The notes under the pieces were generated by a model. The model was not told where the DNA came from, did not search any database, and worked only from the letters and a program-made list of their open reading frames with translations. A DNA stretch of 64,000 nucleotides from Haematobia irritans (lineage: Eukaryota; Arthropoda; Insecta; Diptera; Muscidae): NCBI RefSeq assembly GCF_050003625.1, contig NC_134398.1, positions 197,415,700 to 197,479,699 of the forward strand, in the 5' to 3' direction. Shown piece after piece: positions 34,878 through 46,357 of this stretch. The position numbers and the translations under genes were made by a program. How positions within the stretch are numbered: the stretch's first letter is position 1; every line of letters begins with the position of its first letter.

Positions 34878-35671
34878 ATGGAAAAAAGGAATTTCGTGTT
34901 TTGATAAAATACTGTTTTCTAAAGGGGAAAAATACGGTGGAAGCAAAAATTTGGCTTGATAATGAGTTTCCGGACTCTGCCCAGGGAAGTCAACAATAAT
35001 TGATTGGTATGCAAAATTCAAGCGTGGTGAAATTAGCACGGAGGACGGTGAACGCTGTGGACGCCCGAAAGAGGTGGTTACCGACGAAAACATCGCAAAA
35101 ATCCACAAAATGATTTTGAATGATTGTAAAATGAAGTTGATCGAGATAGCAGAGGCCTTAAAGATATTAAAGGAACGTGTTGGTCATATCATTCATCAAT
35201 ATTTGGATATGCGGAAGCTTTGTGCAAAATGGGTGCCGCACGAGCTCACATTTGACCAAAAACAACAACGTGTTGATGATTCTGAGCGGTGTTTGCAGCT
35301 GTTAACTCGTAATACACCCGAGTTTTTCCGTCGATATGTGACAATTGATGAAACATGGCTCCATCACTACACTGCTGAGTCCAATCGACAGTCGGCTGAG
35401 TGGACAGCGACCGGTGTCCACTCAGCCGAATTGGGCTTCGAATTGCTTCCCCACCGTATTCTCCAGATCTGGCCCCAGCGACTTTTTCTTGTTCTCATAA
35501 CTCAAAAGGATGTTCGCAGGGAAAAAATTTGGCTGCAATGAAAGGGTGATCGCCGAAACTGAGGCCTATTTTGAGGCAAAACCGAAGGAGTACTACCAAA
35601 ATGGTATCAAAATATTGGAAGGTCCTTATACTCGCTGTATCGTTCTGGAAGGGAACTATGTTGAAAAATAA
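34878..35671 (+). pseudogene. irritans-subfamily mariner transposase, deleted
   Basis: The ATG at 34878 is followed almost at once by a frame loss (one A fewer than the conserved run). The longest frame, 35074-35541, keeps the helix-turn-helix region and a TIDETWLHHY box, where Met is replaced by Ile. A deletion near 35416 then removes roughly 90 residues, including the HQDNAPCH catalytic box, and joins a fold-back repeat to the ELGFELLPH segment out of frame. The C-terminal codons to 35671 are recognisable. It cannot be active. Confidence 0.88.
35392..35429. repeat. 14-bp inverted repeat at deletion junction
   Basis: 35392-35405 and 35416-35429 are exact reverse complements around a 10-base loop. 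The right arm replaces normal transposase sequence. Confidence 0.9.
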
Positions 35672-35950
35672 AAACGAATTTTGACAAAACAATGTTTTTT
35701 TATTTGTTAGACCGGGGACTTATCAACTTACTTAAATTTTGTCGAAAAAATGCTAAATCCTTTCTAGAAAAATTGCGAATTTTTAAAAATATTTGATGTC
35801 AAACGTTCCGGACAAGAGTTATAAAGGGTGATACGGTCAAAATTTGGTCAAGGGAAAACGCGTGTAAATCGGTGAAATCGTTTATTTAAAAAATCAAATT
35901 AAATTTCTTTTTCAAGTTCAATTAGTATAAAATTCAGGAAAAATATTCAG

Positions 35951-36916
35951 TTAGGCTTTCGCTTTTCCAAATCCGAATTGCCGGGCCTCACGCTTGACAC
36001 CTGCCATCAGATTTTGTACAGCCACCTTATCCACCTTCTTCGCCGCAGAAAGCCAGTTTGCCTTGAACTGCTGCTCGTCCTTAGCAGTCTTCTTTAGGTT
36101 CCGCTTGACAATAGTCCAGTATTTCTCAATTGGGCGGAGCTCTGGCGTGTTGGGAGGGTTCTTGTCCTTGGGAACCACCTGCACGTTGTTGGCGGCGTAC
36201 CACTCCATGGCCTTTTTACCGTGTTTCTTCAGGAAAGGCAGCAGACGTTTATTCAAACACTCTTTCACGTAAATTTCTTGGTTGACAGTCCCGGAAGCTA
36301 TGAAAATGCTGCTGTTCAAGCCACAGGTGCAGATGGCTTGCCAAACCAGATATTTCTTTGCGAACTTTGACAGTTTTATGTGCTTGAAAATATCTGCTAC
36401 CTTTCCCCTTCCTTTTGCCGTATAAAACTCCTGTCCCGGAAGCTGCTTGTAGTCGTCCATTACCACGCAGTCAAACTTCGTCAGCATCGTCGTGTACAGC
36501 CTCCGGGATCGCGCTTTGGCCGTCGTATTTTGTTTATCATCGCGATTTGGAGTCACTACCTTCTTGTAAGTCGATAGTCCGGCTCGTTTTTTGGGTCGAT
36601 GCACGGTTGTAGACGATACACCCAGCTTATTTGCGGCATCTCGGAGAGAGAGGTTAGGGTTTCGCTTGAAACTGCCGGCAACTCTCTTTGTCGTCTCAGC
36701 GGCTTCCGGTTTTCGATTTCCCCCCCCGATCCAGACTTCCTGGCTGTCGACAAACGTTCCCCAAAAACACTTTAATTACATTTGTAACGGTTGATTTGGC
36801 AACTTTTAGCGATTTTGCCAGCTTTGCGTGCGAGTAGCTCGGATTTTCGCGATGCGCGAAAATCCGCTGCTCTTCTGCTCTTCTTGCTTGGACGGCTCTT
36901 CTTGCTTGGACGGCAT
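35951..36916 (-). pseudogene. DD37E transposase copy 2, catalytic deletions
   Basis: The start ATG is the complement of 36914-36916 (MPSKQEE, with a tandem repeat of PSKQEE). A G8 run near 36720 (G6 in copy 1) shifts the frame. The C-terminal 217 codons (36604-35951) remain open. Compared with copy 1, exactly 21 bp are missing near 36455, just after the first catalytic Asp (MDD), and exactly 45 bp near 36220, the FSVLFWPDLASCHYG segment with the second catalytic Asp. Both deletions keep the frame and lie at short direct repeats. The Glu of RPIEKYW remains. No catalysis is possible, although a DNA-binding or C-terminal fragment could still be made. Confidence 0.88.
36840..36866. repeat. 12-bp inverted repeat, snap-back replacement
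   Basis: 36840-36851 and 36855-36866 are perfect reverse complements with a 3-base loop. In copy 1 the matching place has unrelated sequence, so one arm was copied from the other. Confidence 0.88.
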
Positions 36917-37374
36917 TTTGACAACTGAAGAGTGAATTCCAAAATCAAGATAGGAGCAACAATCTGCACACACACACACACCTTCAAAATGAGGGGTGTT
37001 CAGGTTTTTTAAATGCAAAATTGAAAGAAATACGTCAAGTTTATATTGACCAAATTTTGACCGTATCACCCTTTAATGCATTAAAAATCATAAAAAAAAA
37101 ATTAAAACTTATTTATTCGTCAAAATATCACAAAATTTTTTTATTCACATCCAAATCACTGGATTCGCATCACACCTGCAGAAGTGATGCAAATTCAGTG
37201 CAACGGCTGAATGGTGGACACCCGTCCTATGACAAGCCCATGTTAAAATAATTGCTTCTGCTGCAATTTTATACCACTTCCGGATCCAACAAGAACATTT
37301 TCACTACTTTTTTGGCGACGCTTTTTTTGCAGGGCTGTATCTCACGTATATTTACCGGTCCATTAAGGCATCGA

Positions 37375-37545
37375 TATAGACCGTTTTTACATCTTGATGG
37401 TATAGCAGGCTTTTTAATTATAAAAATTGCTTGAAACTGAATGTAAAATTTCCAGATTTTACTCCTCGTAATCATTTAAATAATGGCGATAAAAATTTAC
37501 AGATTTAAGATTTCAAATCAAGGTTTTATTTCGTCATTTACACGA
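37375..37545 (+). mobile_element. HINE-D fragment
   Basis: ttgcttgaaactgaatgtaa, ttactcctcgtaatcattta and tcaaatcaaggttttattt match 61396-61510 in the HINE-D copy. Confidence 0.6.
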
Positions 37546-38155
37546 TATGAATAAAAACATTAATATTTCTTCTAGTTTTACTTGTACTAACAGCATGTAG
37601 AGAAAAAATTTTAATTTTGAGGACCTACCACAATTACTTTACGAGCTATATGAGCTTGTTTCGTAAACTTAATTCTTGAATTATGACCAAATGGCCTTAC
37701 TAATTTAAGCGCTATTTGGCGTATAATATCTGAAGTGTGAGAAAAAAATACAAAAAGAACCCTAGAACATATTAGCAATAATTTTAGTATGAATAAACAT
37801 TTACTAGAGACATACAGTAGAAAAATGGACTCAAAATTTCGTATTTTTCGTTTATCGTAAAAAAGTATATAATAATGCATTTTAGTGCTCACCAATATGG
37901 AAAATATTTATAGCTTATTTAGATTAAAGCCTCTACTTTGTAATAACATAGAGAAATGAATTGAAACTAAGTGGAAAAGTAGAGTTTGGCATCGTTTTCG
38001 AATGTCCTTCTAGGTGGACATCGGTAGTCAAAGGGTTAAGATTTAATATCAAATGGAAGGCATTGTTTCATCCGATCTTTTTGCACGAGCAGACGTATAG
38101 GCCACGATTTTTTTTCCAAATCAACGATTTTTTCCAAGCCGTATATTAACAACAG
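37546..38155. other. no recognised feature
   Basis: AT-rich, with short frames up to 94 codons on the minus strand (37611-37895) and no motif. Nothing supported. Confidence 0.45.
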
Positions 38156-38594
38156 AGTTTCTGATCCGAGGGGTGTTGCCTTCTAAATTTCCAGCTGTAT
38201 TATAAAAATTTTTTGATCCTGCTCATCCAATTACTGCTTCTATTATCCTGTTTTCCGAGCCCTTACCGTCCATGGTGGCACTTTTTAAACTTTGTCTGGT
38301 TCAATGGGGTCCCTCCTGACCCATCTGCTTCTATATATTGAGCCTTATTGAGTACCGCGGAGCCCTTACTGACTCAACGGGGTCCCTTCTGACCCATATC
38401 GAATAACTAGCTTGGGAGTCCTTTCTGACTCGCTGTGGTCCTTACTGACCTATAGAGCCCACTAGGAATATTGAATTATATTTAATTGAATCGAAAAGAT
38501 ATATTTTGTACTGTCCCGGCTGCTATTAGCCGTGTAAATAAATAAATAAATAAAGAAAAATAAATAAATAAATAAATAAATAATAAATTAAGTA
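38156..38594 (+). mobile_element. probable non-LTR retrotransposon 3' tail
   Basis: Ends gtcccggctgctattagccg then gtgtaaataaataaataaat, the style of 3' end seen in insect LINEs with a TAAA-type tail. It contains at least six degenerate copies of a g(a/g)g(c/t)ccttactgac(c/t)ca motif between 38265 and 38460. No reverse transcriptase lies upstream, so this would be a 5'-truncated copy. Confidence 0.5.
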
Positions 38595-39442
38595 AGCTAG
38601 ATCCGGTTTTTTCAACACATTTACCAAACTCGAAGAAAAGATTCCTGCCACTATTCTTTCAGACATCTATGCTAAAGCAACACTTATTTCTATATTGGCC
38701 ATTGGTGGTGTTTTTATGACTTTTTTTTTTTTTTTTTCTAAAATCACATTTTAAATTTGAGTTTTATATTTGTACGTATATGTGAGTGTGTTTGTATTTA
38801 TATGCTTTTAGTTAGCTTTTTTTTGCCAATGATACTTTCCGTGCCAATCACACACTTCTATTTGGGAGTAATAAAAAAAAACAAAATCATAAAAAATTGC
38901 AAAAAAAAAAAATAAATGCCAGAACGTGATAGTAAAAACGAAATGAGGATTTTAAGATTTGAGTTTTATAGTTTATGGTAAACTTACAATAAAACATGAT
39001 GAAACTATGAAAGAACATTTTTGTTGCTATTTTTCTTTTTCTTTTTTTTTTTTGTTGAGCAATTTTCGCCTGAAATTGATGGCTATACAAATATTTGGCA
39101 ATTCATTTTGTTATTAAATTTTTAGAGATATTTAACAGCTTTATTTTGTGTTGATTTTAAGTTTATGGGCAATTTTGTAATTCCAACTATGGTTATTCTT
39201 TTATTATATTTCATTGTTGTTGAGGCACTATGGGAAATTTCTTTATGGAGATAATTCTTTTTATGCTAGCAAACCGGGATATGGGAACAAGTTTATATTT
39301 AATTTTTTACATATGTAATTATTATGTTGCAATATGTATCAGCCTAATTTCCTGAAATTTGGCACATTTGTTTCTTTTCTTTTTAGCTAAACCGGTGACG
39401 GGATGTATAGGTATACTATAGTATTACGGAGTACACTAACAT
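38595..39442. other. no recognised feature, poly-T/poly-A rich
   Basis: Homopolymer-rich sequence. No repeat match and no credible frame. Possible host DNA. Confidence 0.45.
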
Positions 39443-40584
39443 TGCAAGTATATACGGCGGTAAGTTCGGCCAGGCCGAATCTTATGTACCCTCCACCATG
39501 GATTGTGTAGAAAGTTCTAAGACGGTGTTCCGCAATCGAATTACTTGGGTTGCGGAACACCGATACCGATACCGATGACAAGGTATCTTAAAATGTCTTA
39601 ATATAATCTTCTAAATTCTAAGATAGTCCATACGGGGTATAAATTAGACAAAAAGAAGGCGATTAAATATGTGTAAAATTCAGTTCTTGTTCGGTATATA
39701 TAGCGGAGTCAATAAATAATTACGAACCAATGCGTGGTAATTAGAGAACCAGAAGTGAAATATGGGGGTCGTGGGCTTAGAGACCATATATCAACACCAC
39801 GTACCAAATTTCAACCGGATCGGATAAAATTTGCTCCTCCAAGAGGATTTGGAGGTAAAATCCGGGGATAGGTTTATATGGGGTCTATATAATTATGGAC
39901 CGATTTGGACTAATTTTTACATGGATGTTAGTATCCATATACTAACACAACATAGAAAAGTTCAACTAAATCTCATGAAATTTGCTCCTCCCAGAGGCTC
40001 CAGTGGTCAAATTTGGGGATCGGTTTATATGGGGGCTATATATAATTATGGACCGATATGGACCATATACTAACACCACGTACCGAATTTAAACCGGATT
40101 GGATGAAATATGTTCCTCCAAGAGGCTTCGGATATCAAATTTAGGGATCGGTTTATATGGGGGCTATATGTAATTATGGACCTATATGAACCAACTTCAG
40201 CGTGAATTTTAGAGACCATATACTAACACCACGTAAAAAATTTCAACCTGATCGGATGAAATTTGCTTATCTAAGGGGCTCCGCAAGCCAAATCCGAGGG
40301 TTCGTTTATATGGAGGCTATATGTAAAAGTGGTCCAATATGACCCGTTTGCAATACCATCCGACCTACATCAATAGCAACTACTTGTGCCAAGTTTCAAG
40401 TCGATAGCATGTTTCGTTCGGAAGTTAGCGTGATTTCCACAGACGGACGGACATCGCTAGATCGACTCAGAATTTCACCATGACCTAGAATATATACTTT
40501 ATTGATTTTAGACCAATATGTCGATGTGTTATTAAACGGAATGACAAAGTTAATATACCCCCATCCAATGGTCGAGGGTATAAA
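39443..40584 (-). mobile_element. HINE-A, full length
   Basis: gcaagtatatacggcggtaa with the hairpin ttcggccaggccgaa at left. The core units are about 150 bp and more diverged than in other copies. The acagacggacggacatcg block is present, and atggtcgagggtata is the 5' tip at right. Confidence 0.8.
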
Positions 40585-40585
40585 A

Positions 40586-40662
40586 TATAGGTCGCGGTGA
40601 AATTCGGAGCCGATCTAGCGATATCCGTCCGTCCGTCAATTGATATCACAATTTCCGAACGA
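40586..40662 (+). mobile_element. HINE 5' fragment, inverted
   Basis: gtcgcggtgaaattcggagc and atatccgtccgtccgtcaat are A-type head sequence in plus orientation, wedged between two minus-oriented HINEs. Confidence 0.6.
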
Positions 40663-40663
40663 A

Positions 40664-41637
40664 ACAAGTAAGGAAAGTCTAAATTCGGGCGGGCCGACTA
40701 TATTATACCCTGCACCACTTTGTAGATCTAAATTTTCGATACCATATCACATCGGTCAAATGTGTTGGCGGCTATATTTAAAGGTTTTTTCCAATACATA
40801 CATTTAAATATTCATTCGATCTGGACAGAATTTGATAGACTTCTACAAAATCTATAGACTCAAAAGTTAAATCGGCTATGCACTAGGGTGGAACACAATA
40901 TAAGTAAAAAAAAATATGGTAAACATTTAAATCTGAAGCAATTTTAAGAGTCATTTTTTACAACTTTTCGACTAAGCAGTGGCAATTTTACAAGTAAAAT
41001 ATTGGTATTTTGACCATTTTTGTCGAAATCAGAAAAACATATATATGGGAGCTATATCTAACTCTGAACCGATTTCAACCAAATTTGGCACGCATAGCAA
41101 CAATGCTAATCCTACTTCTGTGTAAAATTTCAATTAAATCGGAGTTAAAATTGGCCTCTGTGGTCCATATGAGTGTAATTCGGGCGAAAGCTTATATGGG
41201 AGATATATCTAAATCTGAACCGATTTTAACCAAATTTGGCACGCATAGCTATAATGCTAATTCTACTCCGTGTGCAAAATTTCAACTAAATCGGAGCAAA
41301 AGATTGGCCTCTCTGGTCATATGTATGTAAATCGGCCGAAAGCTATATATGGGAGCTATATCTAAATCTGAACCGATTTCTTCCAAAATCAATAGGGATC
41401 TATTCTGAGCCAAAACACATACTTGTGCCAAATTTGAAGTCGATTGGACTAAAACTGCGACCTAGACTTTGATTACAAAAATGTGTTCACGGAAAGACGC
41501 ACATCGCTATATCGACTCATGACCCCCCTAAGCATTTTGCCAAAGACACCATGTGTCTATCTCGTCTCCTTCTGGGTGTTGCAAACATATGCACTAACTT
41601 ATAATACCCTGTTCCACAGTGTGGCGCAAGGTTATAA
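40664..41637 (-). mobile_element. HINE-B1, short full-length copy
   Basis: Left end caagtaaggaaagtctaaat with a decayed hairpin. Core units follow, then agacaccatgtgtctatctc and the tip ctgttccacagtgtggcgca at right. Confidence 0.82.
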
Positions 41638-42628
41638 AAACCGACCTCAGATTGTGGATTTATAACAACCATTTGTGTGTGAGATTTTGAGGAATCATAA
41701 AAATCTCGGGTAGCTGTGCTGGAAAATGATGAAATGACGCCATGATGTGAAATCTAAAATCTACTGATTTTTAGCCCCCATTATTCAAACGATTACGAGA
41801 AGTAAAATCTGGAAATTTTACATTCAGTTCAAGCAAATTCCTGCAAATTTTACATTCAGTTTCAAGCAAATTTTCATGGTCAGTACGACCAGAATATTTA
41901 CAACTTCAGGAAAATCGGATAAAAATTACACTTTCTAGAAGATCGGTCTTATGGGGCTATGTCAAAAACATGGAAAGATGGGCACCATATTCACGCACAC
42001 CATATTCAGCACACCTAATTATTGTTCTGAAAAACCTACAGAATCTAGACTCCAAATCGGAGGACCGGTTTTTAAGGGTGCTATATAAAAACCTGAACCG
42101 ATACACACCTACTTGTGATCCCAAAAAGTCTCCAGATTTCCAATTTCGGGCAAATTGTATAAAAATTACGGTTTCTAGTAGACCAAGAAGTAAACTCGGG
42201 AGATCGGTCTACATAGGCCGATACACGCCATTTCCCGCACACCTATTTATGGTCCTAAAATGCCTTAAGATTTCCAATTTCAGGTAAAATGGATAAATAC
42301 TAGGGATTCTGGAAGCCCAAGAAATAAAATCGGGTGATCGGTCTATATGGGAGATATACCAAAACATGGACCGATACACGTCATTTCCTGCACACCTCTT
42401 TATGGTCTTAAAATACCTATCTATATTCCCAATTTCAAGCAAATTGCATAAAAACAGACAGACGGATCCCATATAGACCGATCACCCGATTTGTTATATC
42501 CTCTTAGAATTTCTCCCTAAGCAAGAATATATATAATTTATATAGTCAAAAATCGACATTTCGATGTGTTGCAAACGGAATGACAAACTTATTATACCCA
42601 CATTACCATTCTATGGTGGTGGGTATAC
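41638..42628 (-). mobile_element. HINE-D, 3' end missing
   Basis: Minus-oriented. D tail segment at 41740-41880 (gattacgagaagtaaaatct), core units with gatcggtctatatggg and aaaacatggaccgatacac, the cagacagacgg block, cgatgtgttgcaaacggaat, and a tip ctatggtggtgggtatac at right. Confidence 0.7.
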
Positions 42629-42997
42629 TCGTAAATGGCTTTAGATACCTTTATTCTATTTTAGTTCATACAATTATTATATTTTGAATGAGAAGAAGCA
42701 TAGATATTTACTAAATTCGTAACTCCCAACGAATAGTTCACAATTTCTTTAAATTTGTCAGTTTTACCAAAAATGCGTCCATCTTGAACTTCGTGTGGCA
42801 CTAAATCCATTTTTGCAATTTTGAATTCCAATTATATCTTTCAAGCTACGACATTTTCTTTGTCGAAAAATATTTAATTTTTATATCTGAGTTTGTAATA
42901 CAGTTTAGTTAGCATGTTCTAAAATTAAATTAATTAAAAAAAAAATGGTCAAAAATTTCCTTTCTGGTTGGTTCACTGTTTTCAGATTCAAAGTTTT
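42629..42997. other. no recognised feature
   Basis: AT-rich spacer with no frame or repeat that I can support. Confidence 0.45.
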
Positions 42998-44470
42998 TAT
43001 ACCCTCCACCATAGGATGGGGGTCTATTAACTTTGTTATTACGTTTGTAACACATCGAAATATTGCTCTAAGACCCCATAAAGTATATATATTCTGGGTC
43101 GTGGTGAAATTCTGAGTCGATCTGAGCATGTCCGTCCGTCCGTCCGTCTGTTGAAATCACGCTAACTTCCGAACGAAACAAGCTATAGACTTGAAACTTG
43201 GCACAAGTAGTTGTTATTGATGTAGGTTGGATGGTATTGCAAATGGGCCATATCGGTCCACATTTACGTATAGCCCCCATATAAACGGACCACCAAATTT
43301 GGGTTGCGAGTGCTCTAAGAGAAGCAAATTTCATCCAATTCGGCTGAAATTTGGTACATGGTGTTAGTATATAGTCTCTAACAACCATGCAATAATTGGT
43401 CCACTTTTACGTATAGCCCCCATATAAAAGGACCCCCAAATTTGGCTTGCGATTGCTCTAATAGAAGCAAATTTCATCCGATCCGGCTGAAATTTGGTAC
43501 ATGGTGTTGGTATATGTTCTCTAATGACCATGCAATAATTGGTCCACATTGACCCATAATTATATATAGCCCCCATATAAGCCGATCCCCAGATTTGACC
43601 TCCGGAGCCTCTTAGAGGAACAGAATTCATCCGATCCGGTTGAAATTTGGTACGTGGTGTTAGTATATGGTCTATAACAACCATGCAAGAATTGGTCCAT
43701 ATCGGTCCATAATTATATATAGCCCCCATATAAATCGCTCCCCAGATTTGTCTTCCGGAGCCTCTTGGAGGAGCAAAATTCATCCGATACGGTTGAAATT
43801 TGGAAAATGGTGTTAGAATGTGTTCTCTAACAAACACGCAAGAATTAGTCCATATCGGTCCATAATTATATATAGCCCCCATATAAACCGTTCCCCAGAT
43901 TTGATCTCCGGAGCCTCTTGTAGGAGCAAAATTCATCCGATCCGGTTGAAATTTGCAACGTGGTGTTAGTATAAGGCCGCTAATAACCATGCCAAAATCG
44001 GTCCATATCGGTCTATAGTTATATATAGCCGATCCCCAATCACACAAAAATTGGTCCATATCGGTTCATAATCATTGTTGCCACTCGAGCCAAAAATAAT
44101 CTACCAAAATTTAATTTTTATAGAAAACATTGTCAAAATGTTATTTCTATTGAAAATTTTGTCAAAATTTTATTTCTATAGAAAATTTTGTCAAAATTTT
44201 ATTTCTATAGAAAATTTTTCCAAATGTTATTTCTATAAAAAATTTTTGTCAACATTTTATTTCTGTATAGAAACTTTAAACTTAATTATATACGTATTTA
44301 ATCGGCCTTTTTTAGTTTAATATATACCACGTATGGACTATGTGGTATATATTACGGTGTTAGGAAGTTTTAAGATACCTTGCCATCGGCTTCAGTAAAA
44401 GTTTCTACGCAATCCATGGTGGCGGGTACATAAGCTTCGGCCTGGCCGAACTTACGGCCGTATATACTTG
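42998..44470 (+). mobile_element. HINE-A, full length, plus strand
   Basis: The tip tataccctccaccataggat lies at 42998, followed by cccataaagtatatatattc, cgagtcgatctgagcatg-type INE-1 sequence and (GTCC)n. Four or more 153-bp core units follow, then 29-bp units at 44098-44282, a sub-terminal repeat, the hairpin ttcggcctggccgaa and acggccgtatatacttg. The 231-codon frame on the minus strand (43364-44059) is repeat-driven. Confidence 0.88.
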
Positions 44471-45443
44471 TTTTCTATTGTTATACACCATCTTGAGTCT
44501 CAGTTTTGTTTGCTTGCTTCATTATTTGTTTATTATCCTTGGCACTTGTTAACCCATGCACACACACACATATTAACCATCATGAAAACAGTCACCACTA
44601 CTTTGAATGTATTGCCACTTTTTTTTTTGGTTGCCGTTATTGTTCATTTTATACCATTTTTCACATAACAACCATTAGGTTATCCTTGCTTACTTGCATA
44701 TACTCTTCTTTTTTTTTCAAAATACTCCTCTTAGCTACTCCTAACAATGTGGTATCAAAGACGGGCTTACACACATGCAAGTACACACACACACCCCTCT
44801 CTCTCCCTCACACATGCAATCAAAACAATTTGCTCTTTAAACAAGCGAACGACACTTGGTGGCATTTTGTTGAAAGTAATTTTCTGTGAAATTTGATTTC
44901 TATAAGGTCGCACAACGAAGAAGAAATAAAAGAAATATTTTGGGTTTCTTTCGTTTTTTTCCGCATAAAGAAAATGTATGATAGCAAGAAAAGGAATGAG
45001 CATAGACGAATGTCGAAGTACGCTAAAATGAGTTTTGAATTTAATATTGTATAAAGAGATATAGGAAATACACAATCAACATCTCACTTTAGGTATTCGT
45101 GAATAGTGAAATACAGGCCCAATGTTTGGGATTATCAATGTGTTTTTGATTTTAGTTAAGCACAAAAAAAAGTTTACTTGAAATTACCTTCCCTTAACGA
45201 TTTTGGTACCGATTACGAGCCAAAGAGGTTGGTTCTTTAAAATAAAAAAAAATTTTAGGGTTCTATCTAGCATAAAATCTGGGCTACAAAAATTAATTTG
45301 GAATAGAATTTTTATTCTCTTTTTGCAATGTATCAGCAAAGGTATTCATGTACAAATTAATGTCAGTTAAAAAATCCAAAATATAACACATAGTTCAAGT
45401 TTACCTTGAATATTTTCTTAAATTAACAAAAAAAAAAAAAAAC
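44471..45443. other. no gene seen; MITE-like stretch at 45160-45330
   Basis: 44471-45100 is mixed sequence with CA-rich tracts and no repeat match, possibly host DNA. 45160-45330 (aacgattttggtaccgatta, cgagccaaagagg) resembles part of the MITE at 60714-61345. The frames of 127 and 102 codons that overlap on opposite strands lack motifs. Confidence 0.45.
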
Positions 45444-45963
45444 AAGTATTTACGGCGGTAAGTTCGGCCAGGCCGAATCTTATGTACTCTCCACCATGTA
45501 TTGCATAGAAACTTTTACTACAGACTGTCATCCACAATCGAATCACTTGGTTTGTGGTAACACTTGCCGATGGCAAGATATCATAAAACTTCTTAACACC
45601 GTGTTCTCAATTGTAAGTTAGTCCATACGGGGTATATATTAAACAAAAAAAGGCCGAATAAATACGTAAAAAATTAGTTTGACAAAATTTTCTATAGAAA
45701 TTAAAGTTTTGACAAAATTTTCTATAGAAATAAAATCTTGACAAAATTTTTTTATAGAAATAAAATTTTGACAAAATTTTCTATAGAAATAAAATTTTGA
45801 CAAACATTTTCTAAAGTAATAAAATTTTCTAAAGTAATATAATTTTGACAAAATTTTCCCAAGTAATAAAATTTTGACAAAATTTTTTATAGTAATAAAA
45901 TTTTGACAAAAATTTTTTTTCATTCGTTCTTTTTTGCTATTGTTGGTTTTGTTCTTTAATCAT

Positions 45964-46357
45964 TGTTGTCGTTTTCTTGATTTCAGCCTAAAACCATGCA
46001 TTGACTAAACTACAAGTGTAGATTAACCTACAGAGGAAAAGAACGTTTGTCAAATTTATTTGGACAAAGCCCTATAGACTGCAAGATGGTTGGATGGACC
46101 CATGTTTCGGAATTACCACATTCCTCATCAGTATCCTCTACTTGCAGCGAAACTATCAACCAATTATCAGAATAAATTCAGGCAGTTCATTAAACCCAAC
46201 AATGAACCACACTTGATCCTTCCGAAAAAAGGTTTTACATGATAGCTTATGACGAAATAAATTCGTACAAACATAACTCTTTTCCTTTGCCACTGTCAAA
46301 TCATCGACTTGAGTGCAGTTGGGTGGGTTTTAGGCTAAAATAAAGAAAACGACAACA
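45964..46357. mobile_element. 394-bp MITE with 32-bp TIRs
   Basis: 45964-45995 and 46326-46357 are reverse complements at 30 of 32 positions (outer bases tgttgtcgttttctt). The interior has no frame. The target duplication is unclear because the flanks are 29-bp repeats. Confidence 0.75.

Larger units (their letters stand above)
34694..35727 (+). mobile_element. Himar1-like mariner, internally deleted
   Basis: The left terminal repeat aggttggctgataagtcccc lacks two terminal bases. The right repeat gaccggggacttatcaac is cut short. The length of about 1.03 kb compares with about 1.29 kb for Himar1. It is inserted in HINE-B2 core at cccata. Confidence 0.9.
35824..37073 (-). mobile_element. DD37E Tc1/mariner element, copy 2
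   Basis: 1,250 bp with terminal repeats AAGGGTGATACGGTC at both ends and TA duplications at 35822-35823 and 37074-37075. It is the uninterrupted counterpart of the element at 7944-12387. Confidence 0.92.
35728..37340. repeat. dispersed repeat F5, occupied by DD37E element
   Basis: 35740-35821 and 37076-37340 together align with 5872-6190. The DD37E element at 35824-37073 lies between them, so 5951-5969 is a homologous unoccupied site (gacaagcgttagaatccatt). Confidence 0.65.

Noticed and set aside
9001..44470. Canonical Helitron ends (5' TC, 3' CTRR) for the HINEs
   Set aside because: The 3' ends read ..ACTTG next to T runs with no CTRR, and the insertion is T-T. Helentron-like classification fits better.
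44468..45075. Overlapping 127- and 102-codon frames on opposite strands
   Set aside because: Low-complexity CA and poly-T tracts drive them, and neither has a motif.
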